Of a stretch of 64,000 bases of DNA, positions 34,401 through 46,047 are shown one piece after another; within the stretch, counting starts at the first letter, position 1, and each line of letters starts with the position of its first letter. The stretch comes from Phymorhynchus buccinoides (Eukaryota > Mollusca > Gastropoda > Neogastropoda > Raphitomidae), in assembly GCA_017654935.2 (NCBI GenBank), contig CM065691.1, positions 21,379,949 through 21,443,948 of the forward strand, written 5' to 3'. The translations under genes were made by a program, and so were the position numbers. The notes below the pieces were generated by a model. The model was not told the origin of the DNA and searched no databases. It was given only the letters and a program-made list of their open reading frames with translations.

Positions 34401-37331
34401 CTAAAAGAATGTGCAGGGGATCCCAGGGATGTACTAGAAAAAATATTTGCAACATTCATAATGCCAATGGGACCCTCTATCCTGCATCTAGGACCCTCTA
34501 TACTGTAAGTGAAGGAGTCCCTGGGACCCCTTGTTTTGCAGGGCGATTGGGAGCCCTGCATATGCCAGATTTCCTCTCCCCCCGACATGGTAAGTAAACC
34601 CCTTCCTTTTCTTTGTTAAGAGAAGCAGCACGAAAGAGGGTATTTGGCAAACAAAGTTGAAATCTCAGCCACCAGAGAAACAAACCCTATGTCAGCATTC
34701 ATTAATCCACTGGAATTTGCAAATCCACTGATGCCTGAAAGTCATGCTCTCCTATCCTCTACTGAATGGACATGATAAGAGTATACTTGTTACAGTCATA
34801 CAACAGAGCGATATAACCATTTTCTCCCACACGCACAGAGTTCATATTTCAAATTTACCTTCTTTTTCTGGGATGGTGTTTCTGACAACTGAAACAAAAG
34901 CAAAAAGTTTCAGTTTATTAAATTGTTTTTTATTTCTTCAAACTTTCTACATTCTTATTTTTTTCAACTGTGAGTCAAACATCGAAAGTAGTCACGAGTC
35001 ACCAATACGACAAATACTCATGTTAAAATGCTTCAAAATCCCTATTATCATCCAACAGATGCCATAGCCCTTCATTGGATGTAAAAAGCATCGTTGTAGA
35101 GCTTAAAATGCAATAATTCTATCAGTTTTCATGAAGAATAGTCCAAACACAACAACAGGAATCAGCTCAAACGGAAGTTTGATTACTTGAGAGGGGAGCC
35201 AACTCTCGTTTATGACAGCAGTAATGGCGTTCGGTAAGCATTTACAGGACGCATACAGACTTCAAAGTTTGATTTTCTTTTGTGAGGTGCCTTTTACTTT
35301 AAATTTTTTCAGATTTTTCTTGAAAATTGCCCTATTCGCCTTATACACAGCAGCGCGTAATGATCCGAAAAATACTTGACTGGATACTTGACTGGTAGTT
35401 TACTAAGTTAATGGGGGAAAAGAACACTAACCTTTTTGCCTGAAGATCGACCTCTCTTCTTGGCAGAGCCTTCAGCAGGCGTCTGGGAATCGTCTTCATC
35501 ACTGGGCGGGAAATCTGTGATCTTGGCAGAGTCCTTTTCACACACAAAACTGACCGGTCACTACAAGCATCTTAACAATTTCTCTCTGCTCTTAAACCAT
35601 TTATTTCATTATGATTATATTTTAATTTTTGTTGTTACTCTTTTAGTAATATTTCTGTCTTGCTGAACAGAAAAATCTTTGCCGTTAGTGTTAAGACAAT
35701 AAACTCCCAGGACACTTTACTACATAATATCTAAATTCTAAACAATATTGAAAAAAAAAACCTACTTTGCAAACCAAAGGCACAAGTCTACTTAATCAAA
35801 TGCCACACAGATTTGGTGTGCTAACTCCTCTGTTTTATTGAACTAAAAAGCATCAAAACGCTACACTCACACAAGCACATGAAGATGAAATAAACAATAA
35901 ACACGGCGATTAAAACCAAATTTTCGTCTTTAACCCCTTGATTGCCACCAACGTATCACGTACTGACCTGATGACATCACTGATGGCGTCATCAGATGAA
36001 GAGGAACCATGATATGCTGGCTAGTGCTCTAACACACTCAAGAGAGTAATATCCCCAGACCATTTTGCCAGATTGGCTCTATCAGTTGTCTTTTTCATGT
36101 CATGATTTGCCCAATGATTTTTTCTTTTGTTTTCTCTGGCAGTCAAGGGGTTAAAAAGACTTTGACGAGGTGAATGAAGAGAACACACTAAACTTAACAA
36201 TGACCGTAGTGAATGGATGACGACGCATACTAGTACTATGACGTGATAATCTGATGACGATAAAGTAAAAGAAAATAATGAATGAAAAGACGTAATCTTC
36301 ATCATCCCCTCCTGTCCCTCTTCTCTCTGTTTCCTTACTCCCCACCCCTCTCTCCCTCTGTTTCTCCCCCCTCTCATTCTCTGTCTCTCCCTCTCTCTGT
36401 ATCTTTCTCTCTGCCTCCCTCTCTCACTCTGTCTATCTGTCTATCTTTCTATCAAACTCTCTAAAGTGAGGCCCAGATAGCCATAAAGCATGATCTAAGG
36501 GAGAGAATCCATGCATTTTTACTTTTATTAGTACTAAGCATGTAGAAAATCAGAAAATTTCTGACAGCAGTCGTCTGGCATCATGACCTGAACAGAGACT
36601 TACAGTTACAGTGATGACAACTGTCTGCCGTCATGACTCCATTGAATTAATTCAAAGCCCCCTATCTCACCGAGAAGAAAGAGCCCTCTACATGTTTTAT
36701 TATCTTGTTCTTCTTCACTTTAAAAATTAAAAAGGAGAAAACAAAAACCACAATATGATGTCAATAACAAAACTATCAAAATCTACAATTTACACTGATG
36801 TAGCCAAAACACCACACGTCAAAAAAAAAAAAGAAAAGCTTACCGGTAGTGCTTGCCAGGCGCTTTCAGCAGCATGTAGGGCCTCTTTGAACAACTTGGT
36901 AATCCGAGAACCACTGCGATACTTGTCTCGCAGCTTGGCATAAGGGGTGATACCATCTTCAATCACCCAGGCACTGTTTGAATAGCAATGCCAAATAATT
37001 AGTAATTACATTTGGAATCTCTCTTGCATTATTTTTTTAATTTATCAACATACTTATATAGCCACACTCACACATACCTCATCAGACCTATGCTTTCAGT
37101 TTCACAGATTTAATACACTGTATTTTACAAGGCGCACCCCGGGACCCCCAAAATCTTACACAAAATTCTGATTTTGTTATTATAGTTTCTTACTATTTTA
37201 TCAGTCATATTCTGTACAGGATTCTCAATCTAGGAAAAAAGTATCGCCTTATAGTCTGTAAAATATGGTACACTTGTACATGTATCTGACAAATATAATT
37301 TGCTCATTTTCTCAAAATTGTACTGTGCATT

Positions 37332-37379
<48 letters not shown>

Positions 37380-40300
37380 GCGTGTTGTAGGCCTATGGTT
37401 TGCTGGCGATTTGTTTTTATTAAACCCTCCTTTCTCAAAATTTGATGACTTGCTTTCATCGTTTATCTTGTCCAGCTGAGCCATCTGTTGCTTTATCCGA
37501 CCCCCACCCCCACCCTCTCACTAACACACACACATACACACACTAAATCACATGGCTGGAGTTTGTTTGGCCATGCTTGCCTGAAAGGACGGCATTCAGC
37601 TCTGCCTCTATAACCGAACTTCCATTTGTAAACAAAAATCTGTCTAGGACAGGATACATCCCTGCTTCGGAATAAATGTATTCAAAACAAGTCAGGGATC
37701 TAAGAATTGATGAAAATAATGTGTGAAGTGAGTGACTGCTTTGCACTTAGCCGAAACGTAAAAAATTGCAGCAGTTTGTAATATCGCTACTTTCTCTTCT
37801 GTAGGCCTAGCACTCCCAAGCTCTGTGCTGTCTGACGATGTGCTTGCAGACGATGACCGAGAGAGTCAAAAACAAATTTGTCTGCCCCATTCTTACTCAT
37901 GACTTCTTTTGGGAAAGCAAGGCTGGATTTGATCTGTATTAAAAAGCTGTGAAACGATTCTCAGAACCAACAGGCTTTGATTTTGTTTAATCCGACTATG
38001 GCCTCATCTGGTAACTGTCAGAACACGCTGAAAATGCATATCTTGCTGACTTGAAAAAGTGGGATCGGAAAAGTTTCACCCAGCATGTGCTGTTGATAGT
38101 TTAGCTACCATTACTTTGTTTCAGCGTTTGTTTCGCCAGATACAACTTTTTGCTTCAGGCAAGGTCGAGGTCGCAGCAGAAGACGGGGGTTAGCAGACAA
38201 CATTCTTGAAGTTGTTGACTTCTTTGATGTAATATCAATCGGTCATATGACCTCTTGCCTGCCAAAGCTATCGGACAAAATTGAATGTTTATGCGTCAAT
38301 GACCTATCATCGATGCTAAGAATAATTCCTGAGAGTGTGTGAAGTGTGTTTGTGTATGATACTGGTAACTGAGCGCAAGAAGCATAGCAAGTAGCTAGTC
38401 AGAAAAAAAACACTGACAAAAGTTCCACACCAATTTATGGCAAAAGAGGTCCTCAGTATGTCTGAAACCCATGACAAATAAAGACGATGATAAATGAAAT
38501 GTGAAACACAATGGAGATATTGAGATAGAATACGAGCTATGTGAACCATATTCCTCTACTTACTAATCATGGGATCCAAAGAACAAAACAAAGTGATGAG
38601 GTGCCTTTTTTGATGGCCGTTTGACCTCCGAGTATGGCTCAATCACCTGTGAAAAACAAAAAGTAGCAAGTAAGAAGTCACCATACTAATAATACTGATT
38701 GAAATATTATTCATGGTATTTGTAATTTGCTTAAAGTTAAAGGTACAAATGGACAGTTTACATTTTAACTAATTTAAGACCTTAGTTGCAATAGCTAAGA
38801 ACATGTGTCATTTTTTATGTGTGCATGTTTTATTTTCTATATTCACATCTAAACTGGGGAAGTTTTACTTTTATTCAATTCTATTTACCACTTACATCTT
38901 GGGTAATTTACTAATCAGAATTTGCATTAGACTAGACTATTTATTACAGTGGAACCTCCCTTATAAGACTTCCTATTACAAGACTCCCTTCTACATAAAA
39001 CCTACTTCTCTGAGACATTGCCCTTCTTTGTAAATGTAAGTATTAAAATTACTTCCCTTATAACATATAAGACCCCTCCCTTATAAGACCACATTTTGGA
39101 TGATTTTTAAAGGCCTTATAAGTTATAGGGAGGTTCCACTGTATTACACAGTGGCTATAGTTACGGGGTTGTTGCAACACTCGGACCACGTTCAGGGATA
39201 GTAACTCAGATTCCTATTATTACAATATTAGTATTAATCCTAGTCAAATTTTTCGTCAACAAATGCATTTTCTTATTTCATATATTTAATGCATCAACAT
39301 TTCATTAAAATCAGGAATAGGGTTAGGGTTAGGAAATTTCAATGTTAGTTGTTTTTCAAGACACTTGTGCATAATTTTTGAGTCCTGTGATTGAGTCCTA
39401 TAACCGTAACCTGGAGAATGTGAGTTATGGGCCCGTAACTCTAGCCTCAGCTTTATTATTAACAGTGATCTAAAACATTATTATTAACAGTGATCTAGTA
39501 ACAGTGATCTAAAAATACTAACCCAATACAGTAGAACTAATATGAGAAAAAACTTCTTTTCTAATAGAGTCACCCAGCACTGGAACAATCTCCCTGCACA
39601 AACTAAACTTGCTTCCAACATTAACCATTTCAAAAACCTCCTAGATAGTGACCCCAAAATTAATGTTTTTAAATACAATTATGATTAAGACGACAATGAT
39701 AGTTCAAAAAGCGCCACAGCGGTGCCAATCTGATTAATGAACAAAGCCACAATAACAAACAATCAAAAGATAGGGCACATCAAGAGGCCGCGAGGCCTGG
39801 CTGCCCTGAAGATCTGACCTGACCTAATATTAATATATTATATGATAAAGTATAAACACAGCACACTGCTTGTCTTGAACTCTTCTGCTGCCCATACACA
39901 CTCTTTAAATCTACTTGATCAATTCTTCAACCAGTCAATCACTCAAATGAGTCAATGTCCGACCCCCTCCCATCCCTTCCACTGTTTAAGTTATGATGGT
40001 GTAGGCCTAGATTAAGCTGGAGTTTAAACAAGGGGATAGACTCCAAGTACCTAGGCCTAGTCTTAGTAGGCTAGAGCTTGCATGCCTGTCGCAGTCAAAA
40101 GTGTAGCTCGTGCAATTCTGCCACTCGCTACTATGAGAGTGTGTATTTGCGACATTGAGCATGAACCACAAATTTCACTTTTTTTGTAGGGTTAGGGATA
40201 GGGTTAGGGTTAGGGTTAGGTAAATGGTTCAAGTAAAGAAAGAGTGAAATTTGTGGTTGTCGCAAATACACACTCTCATAGTAGCGAGCAGCAGATTTGC

Positions 40301-41630
40301 ACGAGCTACACTTTTGACTGCGACAATGCCTGCAACTAAAGTGTGTACAATTACTTCTATAAAGTAGGAACGACGGAATTAGGTCAAGCCGCAGCGATTT
40401 TTCTCGTTGAAAATCCGAACCGTGATTTTGGCCATGTGCCAAACGGTCACTTCCTTTGCTTGTTTTTATTGGTGGTTATTCTTGGCGCTGACCATCCGAG
40501 TTTCTTTCTTTCGGGAAGCAGACACCTACTCGGTCATTCAGGAACGATCTTTTTTTACGCGAAGACGGCCGATCGCGAGAGACAAGCGATCCAATATTTG
40601 GGTCCAATTCATTCGTTTATCATTTCTGAACGGTAATTACATAATTCTTTAAAACAAATGCGCAGTTACATTTAATTATTTTTCTACAAGTACACCAAAT
40701 TTGGTGCATCTACAATAAATCGCAATGCTGCTCAAGGTCTCCACAAGTCGGGAGGTGTTACGTCGAAGCCTGTCCGACATGTTTTCTGTCATGCTCACGT
40801 TGATGTTGCGATCTTGTGAGTCGCACAAAAAGCTTAGGCCTAATCTGTCTAATGTTTGGGGTTGATGTTGCCCCTTTGAATAAGCTTTATTTTGGTACCA
40901 ATGCTTTGTTTATTGGCAAAAGAAAAGAAAAGTTATGGCTGTTTTATTAATCCAAACATTAATACGGTAAGGGCCGGTAACCTTGATCAAAATTTTCTTA
41001 TATAGCTCATGTAAAAAAAGCTATCATTTTAAAACGTTGTAACTTTCTCAATTTTTGAACGATTTTGATCATTTGGGTATCATTTTAAAGGTCTTGTCGG
41101 GCTCTTTCCATTGACATAAATTTCACATTTGACAAAAAGTAAATATTTTAAAAAAAATTTATAACCACCCTACTAAGTACTATAAAGAAGTTGGTCACCA
41201 CCACAGAAGAAGAACTGTAAATAAAAGTAATTTTCGAACACGGCCGGACAAATGTCCCTTTTCCGCATCAATCGACAAAGCGTTATTCTGTTCAATTGCC
41301 TTAAAACTAAAAAAAAAGTCGTCTGCTTCACAACTTAGCCGCCGTCGCTGAATGAGAATCACAACCAGTGAATGGTCCACTACTTCACTCTTCAATCACT
41401 GTGACACACTCACTGACTCAGTCACACAGACGCTTGTCGGCAAGCCCAAACAAAAATGCACTCACTTTTCCAGGCCAAGCTGAGAATCCCTTGATCTTTG
41501 CCCTGCAAAATGAAAGAATTACATTTAGTGTTCTAATTATTATATTATATGCGTGCGATTTCGAGCAACGAAACTAGGCGTGTTCCCTTTCTTACCACAC
41601 AAAATCGCCAACTTTAAACTTAGCCGCCAT
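31332..41630 (-). CDS. GLYR1: GLYR1 / N-PAC (PWWP + beta-hydroxyacid dehydrogenase-like), 5' eight exons, C-terminus not found
   Basis: Eight exons join in frame to 280 codons: 41596-41630, 41466-41502, 38564-38646, 36844-36973, 35432-35533, 34859-34888, 33505-33768 and 31332-31490 (all complement). All internal junctions are GT-AG. The start reads [20 protein letters not shown] then WPGK, a PWWP domain that continues through [15 protein letters not shown]. An acidic/basic Ser-Lys linker follows, with an AT-hook-like [10 protein letters not shown], then the Rossmann start [17 protein letters not shown] (GxGxxG) and HEVTVWNRT. In the GLYR1/N-PAC family the PWWP binds H3K36me-marked nucleosomes and the dehydrogenase fold is an oligomerising, LSD2-associated module acting in the nucleus. 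About 250 family residues (most of the dehydrogenase) are missing after 31332; no exon for them is recognisable at 1-31.3 kb. Reading through the last donor adds about 34 unrelated codons and stops at 31221. Confidence 0.93.
31520..31940. mobile_element. cluster of MITE A ends in GLYR1 intron 7
   Basis: At least three left ends (CAGTGGAACCTCCCTTAT at 31522, 31612, 31687), an internal inverted copy and two right ends (about 31850 and 31938). Looks like repeated self-insertion or recombination of one family. Ends 30 bp from the exon 8 acceptor. Confidence 0.85.
32020..32102 (-). mobile_element. tRNA-derived SINE head (minus strand)
   Basis: Minus strand reads TCTGGTGTAATGGATAAAGC (A-box-like) and GGAGTTCAAACCTC (B-box-like) about 30 bp apart. 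Continues to a CCGCTAGTTATTA end at about 31,945. No complete tRNA fold. Located in GLYR1 intron 7. Confidence 0.6.
32181..32671. mobile_element. foldback element with about 33-bp inverted ends
   Basis: ATATCGTCGCTGTCCAACGC + TAACCGTGT at left pairs with ACACGGTTAGCGTCGGACAG + CGACGATAT at right; 491 bp. Interior has further ACACGATTA/ACACGGTTA motifs. Confidence 0.7.
33505..33768 (-). CDS. GLYR1: GLYR1 exon 7 (Ser/Lys/Pro-rich linker)
   Basis: 88 codons, low complexity: [16 protein letters not shown], several SPSLSKK / SSPKT basic patches, a Gly-rich stretch and an acidic end ([20 protein letters not shown]). Corresponds to the variable linker between PWWP and dehydrogenase. Acceptor CAACAG, donor AAG|GTGGGT. 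Confidence 0.88.
34143..34240 (-). mobile_element. LINE 3' end fragment (minus strand)
   Basis: Minus strand contains AAGGACAGATTGGAAGACTA + GGCTTGGCCTAAAATC, the same 3' end as the LINE remnant at 44.5-45.5 kb. Confidence 0.65.
34341..34558. mobile_element. hAT-like MITE in GLYR1 intron 6
   Basis: CAGGGCTCCCAGGGACCCCC at left; GATTGGGAGCCCTG at right; 218 bp, with ACATAT / CATATG at the junctions. Confidence 0.65.
34859..34888 (-). CDS. GLYR1: GLYR1 exon 6 (30-nt microexon)
   Basis: Ten codons, [10 protein letters not shown], between a GTTTCAG acceptor and AAG|GTAAAT donor, phase 0 on both sides. It fits the Ser/Lys-rich linker. Being a symmetric microexon it could be skipped without a frameshift. 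Confidence 0.75.
35432..35533 (-). CDS. GLYR1: GLYR1 exon 5 (acidic/basic linker, AT-hook-like)
   Basis: 34 codons: acidic [12 protein letters not shown] followed by basic [11 protein letters not shown], similar to an AT-hook core but lacking the canonical GRP. Donor AAG|GTTAGT; both ends in phase 0. Confidence 0.85.
35930..36154. mobile_element. TTAA-flanked MITE C, copy 2 (GLYR1 intron 4)
   Basis: TTAACCCCTTGATTGCCACC to CTGGCAGTCAAGGGGTTAA; interior closely matches the 19.2 kb copy. Confidence 0.87.
36844..36973 (-). CDS. GLYR1: GLYR1 exon 4 (PWWP end)
   Basis: Starts by completing Tyr and reads [19 protein letters not shown], then a helix [20 protein letters not shown]...I.PY is the C-terminal PWWP motif. 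Donor CCG|GTAAGC, acceptor AACAG; ends in phase 0. Confidence 0.92.
37119..37268. mobile_element. small TIR element in GLYR1 intron 3
   Basis: TGTATTTTACAAGGCGCACC at left pairs with CGCCTTATAGTCTGTAAAAT at right. Confidence 0.5.
37333..37386. repeat. (GT)n microsatellite
   Basis: About 26 GT units in GLYR1 intron 3. Confidence 0.95.
38564..38646 (-). CDS. GLYR1: GLYR1 exon 3 (PWWP)
   Basis: Encodes [15 protein letters not shown] then [11 protein letters not shown], with the Tyr codon split at the donor TA|GTAAGT. FVLFFGS matches the family's FVKFFGT strand. Acceptor TTTTTCACAG. Confidence 0.9.
38945..39143. mobile_element. MITE A in GLYR1 intron 2
   Basis: TACAGTGGAACCTCCC at left and GGGAGGTTCCACTGTA at right; TA dinucleotides on both sides. 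Confidence 0.87.
39152..39447. mobile_element. TIR element with internal GGTTAGGGTTAGG
   Basis: GGCTATAGTTACGGG at the left pairs with CCCGTAACTCTAGCC at the right, about 296 bp apart; a GGGTTAGGGTTAGG tract lies at about 39318-39331. It starts 10 bp after the MITE ending at 39142. Confidence 0.6.
39495..39840 (+). mobile_element. 5'-truncated non-LTR retrotransposon (RT C-terminal end)
   Basis: Reads on the plus strand [20 protein letters not shown] then [13 protein letters not shown], stop at 39685-39687. The 'FFSNRV...WNNLP' motif is the usual end of Jockey/CR1-group LINE reverse transcriptases. A 3' UTR follows with GAGGCCGCGAGGCCTGGC. Lies in GLYR1 intron 2. Confidence 0.7.
40087..40325. 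mobile_element. palindromic MITE with TTAGGG-like core (copy 2)
   Basis: TGTCGCAGTCAAAAGTGTAG at one end and its inverse at the other; central GGGTTAGGGTTAGGG. Same family as 5049-5287. Sits in GLYR1 intron 2. Confidence 0.85.
41466..41502 (-). CDS. GLYR1: GLYR1 exon 2 (PWWP core)
   Basis: A 37-nt microexon encoding [12 protein letters not shown], the PWWP signature (SAWP here). Acceptor TTTTGCAG, donor AAAA|GTGAGT. Ends in phase 0 with 24 codons accumulated. Confidence 0.92.
41596..41630 (-). CDS. GLYR1: GLYR1 exon 1 (start codon, PWWP beginning)
   Basis: Encodes [12 protein letters not shown] with the Trp codon split (TG|G). The donor reads TG|GTAAGA. The ATG lies inside a YY1-like AAGATGGCGGC. 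Too short for ORF finders; identified from the PWWP consensus and phase match to exon 2. Confidence 0.92.
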
Positions 41631-41635
41631 CTTGC
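41625..41635 (-). promoter_or_regulatory. YY1-like site overlapping the GLYR1 start codon
   Basis: AAGATGGCGGC on the minus strand matches the YY1 consensus (AANATGGCGGC), which in animals is often found just downstream of the transcription start. Its ATG is the GLYR1 initiator codon. Confidence 0.5.
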
Positions 41636-41654
41636 AATCGTACAAATTGTAGAA

Positions 41655-41671
41655 TGGTGCATTGTGGGAAA
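41655..41671 (-). promoter_or_regulatory. ZNF143/Staf-like promoter site upstream of GLYR1
   Basis: The minus strand reads TTCCCACAATGCACCAT about 25-40 bp 5' of the GLYR1 start codon. This closely fits the ZNF143/Staf-type promoter motif (CCCANMATGCAYYRCG-like). The same bases include GTGGGAA on the plus strand, a CSL/RBPJ core, as an alternative reading. Confidence 0.45.
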
Positions 41672-42150
41672 TTCAAAAAGTAACGCGGCACTTCAAAGCA
41701 CTTGTCTCAATTAGCCTTGAGCCATTTCCTCGATCTAACTACAATTAAAAATAAACAACACGTAATCTTATTTTATTTGATGGCTGGTTTAACGTCTAAT
41801 TAGGCGTAGCTTAGCTCGACGGAAATATTTATTGAAAAAAAAGTTTATTATATGCAAAGACTGCCTAAGCTTTCTGTCATAGGCTATGTAATAAACTCAA
41901 TAACATATTCTACTGTGAACTGAACTAGTAGGCCTAAAATGCATATAAAAATGTAGACCTACTGGCTCTAATTGCTGCAGACAGAGATTGGTTGGTCGCC
42001 CTTACGGGCCGAGAGAGTTGAGATGTGCCCTGAGCAAGACTTAATTCTTCACGCTATGAACACATCAGCCCAGCGACCTGAATATAGCAACTGCCCTCTC
42101 TGATCTGGCAGTCATAGACGGAAACGACAGACAGGCCCCAACACTAACCC

Positions 42151-42397
<247 letters not shown>

Positions 42398-42784
42398 AAG
42401 AACCGGAAAGTAGGCATTAGTGCAAGCTACCGAAAACAATTTAAAAAAATCTACTAGTCATCATTCTCGCGTGTTAATTTAATAACTTCATTGAGATTCA
42501 TAACTGGCATTAAACAGTTAAGTCGGGGCTTTCAGGTCATCGGTCAAGACTGAAGCTTAACCCAGACCTCTCCAGTCACCACTTCATTCCTTCTTTATTT
42601 CTTTTATATTTAGAAAAACAGGAAGGAGGTATGAGGTGTGTGTGGGGGGCTCAGTAGGCTTCAGGGAGGGATGTATGAAAAGTAGGGAGGGATGGGTGCT
42701 ACAAACATTTGCATATTCATCGGCGCACACACAGAACACGCAAATCAGTAAAGGTATAGGATCGGACCATGTGACTTCGCAAGG

Positions 42785-42802
42785 GGGGGGGGGGGGGGGG
42801 GG
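42785..42802. repeat. poly(G) run
   Basis: About 20 consecutive G. A poly(C) run at 43004-43019 with TAGATCCGGCCCTG after it may be the other side of one element. Confidence 0.8.
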
Positions 42803-43480
42803 TCCGCTGGGGGTCGAGCTAGGGAGCTGCATAGGCTCCGGGTTATGGGGAAATACCCTTTTGGGAGCCCTGGGAGCGAAGCCCCCGAACGCTGATGTTT
42901 GCAATTTAGTGATTATTAGGCCTAAGGCAAAAATCGAGTCGCTTTCTTACTTTTCATCCTTGTATAAGGTAGGCTAAGTAGGGGAAGTTTTCGGAAACCA
43001 GGACCCCCCCCCCCCCCCCTCCCCTAGATCCGGCCCTGCATCAGTGTAAGCTTAAATGTATCCAATAATGTGGCCAGGAAGGGAGGTGGAAATGGGGGGA
43101 AGCCTGGCAAGACAAGGGGAGGGGAGGGGGAGGGAGAAACGTGGGGCACAAAATAGAAAGGATTGCATCTGGTAACGAATGAGAACGTTCACTTTTCCTC
43201 CTTTTTTTCTCTTTTTTGGGTGGGTGGGTAATTCGTGTTGCACAGAGGAGACAGACAGTCCAATCATCAGACGGACAGATTGACAGAAATCAGCAGAAAA
43301 GCAATTATACATAAACGAGACTATAATTAACTTGAGATTAGTGTCATTGCAAACTGTTACGCATGCTTTCATTTTAGGGTGCGTAGCGCAATCACTACGT
43401 AGCGATAGAACTAAACATGATCATGCCTAACATTTCTTTGTCTCCCATCGTCACACTTGTCTCCCCCCCAACCCATTTTT

Positions 43481-43679
43481 TTAGGCCGGGTTCACATTAG
43501 ACGCGTAAAGTTCCGTACGGAAAACCTTAAATAAGTGGAAGAAAGAAGAATGAAAGATTACGCATATAGGGGAAATTCGTCACACGCGCGCAAATCTTTT
43601 CCCTTCTTTGTTTCACTTATTTATGGATTGCGCACGGGTTTCCGCATGGAATATCCGCTTATGTGTGTACCCGGCCTTA
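43481..43679. mobile_element. PIF/Harbinger-like MITE H, copy 1
   Basis: TTA|GGCCGGGTTCACATTAG at left and GTGTGTACCCGGCC|TTA at right: 3-bp TTA duplication and GGCC ends, typical of PIF/Harbinger. 193-bp body. Confidence 0.8.
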
Positions 43680-43870
43680 GCCTCCTACGTGTTTCCGCTC
43701 AAACGCTATCGCGTACGTGGTAACATGCATAATCCGCCAGCCTTATAATCAATAACAAACAAACAAACAGCGCTGAAAACATTAACCAGCCGCCTTCGCT
43801 TCGCTGCTGGTTAATCACGCTTCATTCCTTTCCTTACTACCAAGAACACTAGAAAGAAGGTATTTTCCTA

Positions 43871-44302
43871 AAGGTCTGTGTACACGTTAACATTATTCAC
43901 GATATATTTATATTTCCCCATGGCAACACAGTGTTAACCCACTCATAAAATGATTTACAGCTCACTGTAAATGGGGTAGGGTGGGGGTGAACAAATGAAT
44001 GCGATAATAGAAATGGTGGGAAAGAGGGCAGTTCTTAATGTTTTGATAGTCGCTTGTATCGACCCTACTTATGTTCAATGTTTTTGCGAAATATGATTTG
44101 TCATTCATTTTTCCTTAGTTTTGTTTCCATTTTTCATATATGCAAATGTGTTTCTTTGATTGTATTGTGCTTGTACGAGACCACACTGTAATTTCACCTA
44201 ACGTGATAATAAAGTATTTTTGACTTTGACTTTGACTTTGACTGTGTTGCCATGGGGAAATATAAATATCTTGTGAATAGTGTTAACGTGTACACAGACC
44301 TT
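43871..44302. mobile_element. TIR element with about 60-bp inverted ends
   Basis: AAGGTCTGTGTACACGTTAA + CATTATTCAC and TATATTTCCCCATGGCAACA at left are repeated inverted at right. An internal retroelement-like tail AATAAAGTATTTTTGAC + (TTTGAC)n is at 44207-44241. Confidence 0.8.
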
Positions 44303-44435
44303 AAGTATCTGTTACTACCCCAAGGCCATCTTCCCATATGATATTCCTCAGATTGCAGCAGTAGATCACTAATGCATTTCTGTACCTATTCGTAACGCGC
44401 CTACAGTAATTGCGTTAACAGGTGTGCCATCCTGT

Positions 44436-44474
44436 CCCCCCCCCCCCCCCCCCCCTCTCTCTCTCTCTCTCTCT
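44436..44474. repeat. poly(C)-(CT)n run
   Basis: About 20 C followed by 10 CT units. Confidence 0.93.
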
Positions 44475-45505
44475 GCTGCTAATTGTCACCTATTAAAACT
44501 CAATTCTATGCACAAAAGGGGAGCTAAAATAATCCTTCCTGATCCTGAACTCAGTACAGCAGAAACACAAGCCCAGTTAAACATACTTCCACTGCAATCA
44601 CAGCTTAGCTATAATAAAGCCATTCTCATGTACAAAGTACACTATGACTTAGCTCCACAATACCTGAAAAATCTACTTACACAAGCCTCGCATCGATATA
44701 TGGTTCAAGTAACTATATTCTACCACACACGAGAATAGATAAATTCAAGTCAAGTTTTACTTTCTCGGGTTCCTCCATATGGCATTCCCTTCAGTCCGAC
44801 ATTAGATTATGCTCCTCTATCTCAACCTTCAAAACGAGTCTCCGAGAGACACTTACATTCGACCCTCCATGATTTTGTTTTCTTATTATTTTTCTCTTTT
44901 TGTTTTTCTTCATATATCCCGATACGCTGATTGCTAATACGATGTTATGTATTTCACATCACTCTGTTTCTTTACTATTCTCCAACAATGTGCTAAAATT
45001 AATGTTTAAATTGTCTGCACTCTATTGCTAATTGCTACCGGTTTCATACCATAGGCTGTATTAGTTTGCCCTGTTCTAAAATGTATAGTTCTTTTATACG
45101 TGCTTCAACATATATCTGTGTGTATGTGCATGTATTCTTGCGTGTGCAGCGCGCACGTGCAGGTGTGTGCGTGTATGGTTATACGCATGTGTGCCCGCAC
45201 AAGTATTAACAACTATACATGCGCGTATGTAATTCTATAAATTCGTATTTCAACCTGTCTTTATCACAATACCTGCTTTGCTACCTTTATGTTTAATTAT
45301 GTATGTGTAATTCTATGCCTTGCCATGTTTGTATTCTATGTTCGTATATGTACAAAGGTGCTACCTTTATGTTCAAATTTGTATGTGTAATATGCCTTGC
45401 CATGTTTGTATTCAATGTTCGTATATGTACCAAGGACAGATTGGAAGACTAGGCGTTGCCTAAAATCTTTATCCTTGAAAAATAAAGTTAAAGTTTTCAA
45501 GTTCT
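44475..45505 (+). mobile_element. 5'-truncated LINE with broken RT C-terminus and 3' UTR
   Basis: Reads LNSMHKRGAKIILPDPELST and LPLQSQLSYNKAILMYKVHY then LAPQYLKNLL, a typical RT tail (thumb) segment. After a frameshift comes SSFTFSGSSIWHSLQSDIRL. A long AT-rich 3' UTR follows, with the AAGGACAGATTGGAAGACTA + GGCGTTGCC end and AATAAAGTTAAAG. Frameshifted, not functional. Confidence 0.7.
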
Positions 45506-45673
<168 letters not shown>

Positions 45674-45902
45674 CAAAATTTAAAGGGCCTATTATTAAGC
45701 AATCCTCTCCTTCCGTAGCCTAGCTCAACCGAAGAGAGCATGACAATAAAATAAATGACCCGTAAAAAAGGTTGGCTCACAGTTCAATCCCCTTTCGTCT
45801 ATCCATATTTTTTTAATTACTCAGTCTCCCAGTCACCGAGAGAGTGGGGTGTGAGAACATGAGCGTAGGCTTTTGTCTAGGGCCTGCCGTACATTTAGTT
45901 AT

Positions 45903-46010
45903 ATAGCACTAGCGCAACGCCCCGTACCGGTAACGCCTAGTACCGGTAACGCCTTGTACAGGTAACGCCAAGTACCGGTACCACTGAGTACCGGTTTCGC
46001 TGGGTCCACA
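45903..46010. repeat. minisatellite of GTACCGGTAACGCC units
   Basis: Five or so 15-17 bp units with GTACCGGTAACGCC; related short units occur inside the array at 60.35-60.78 kb. Confidence 0.75.
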
Positions 46011-46047
46011 AAATATTATATTTTTACTTTTGTGGCTGAAAATAAAA

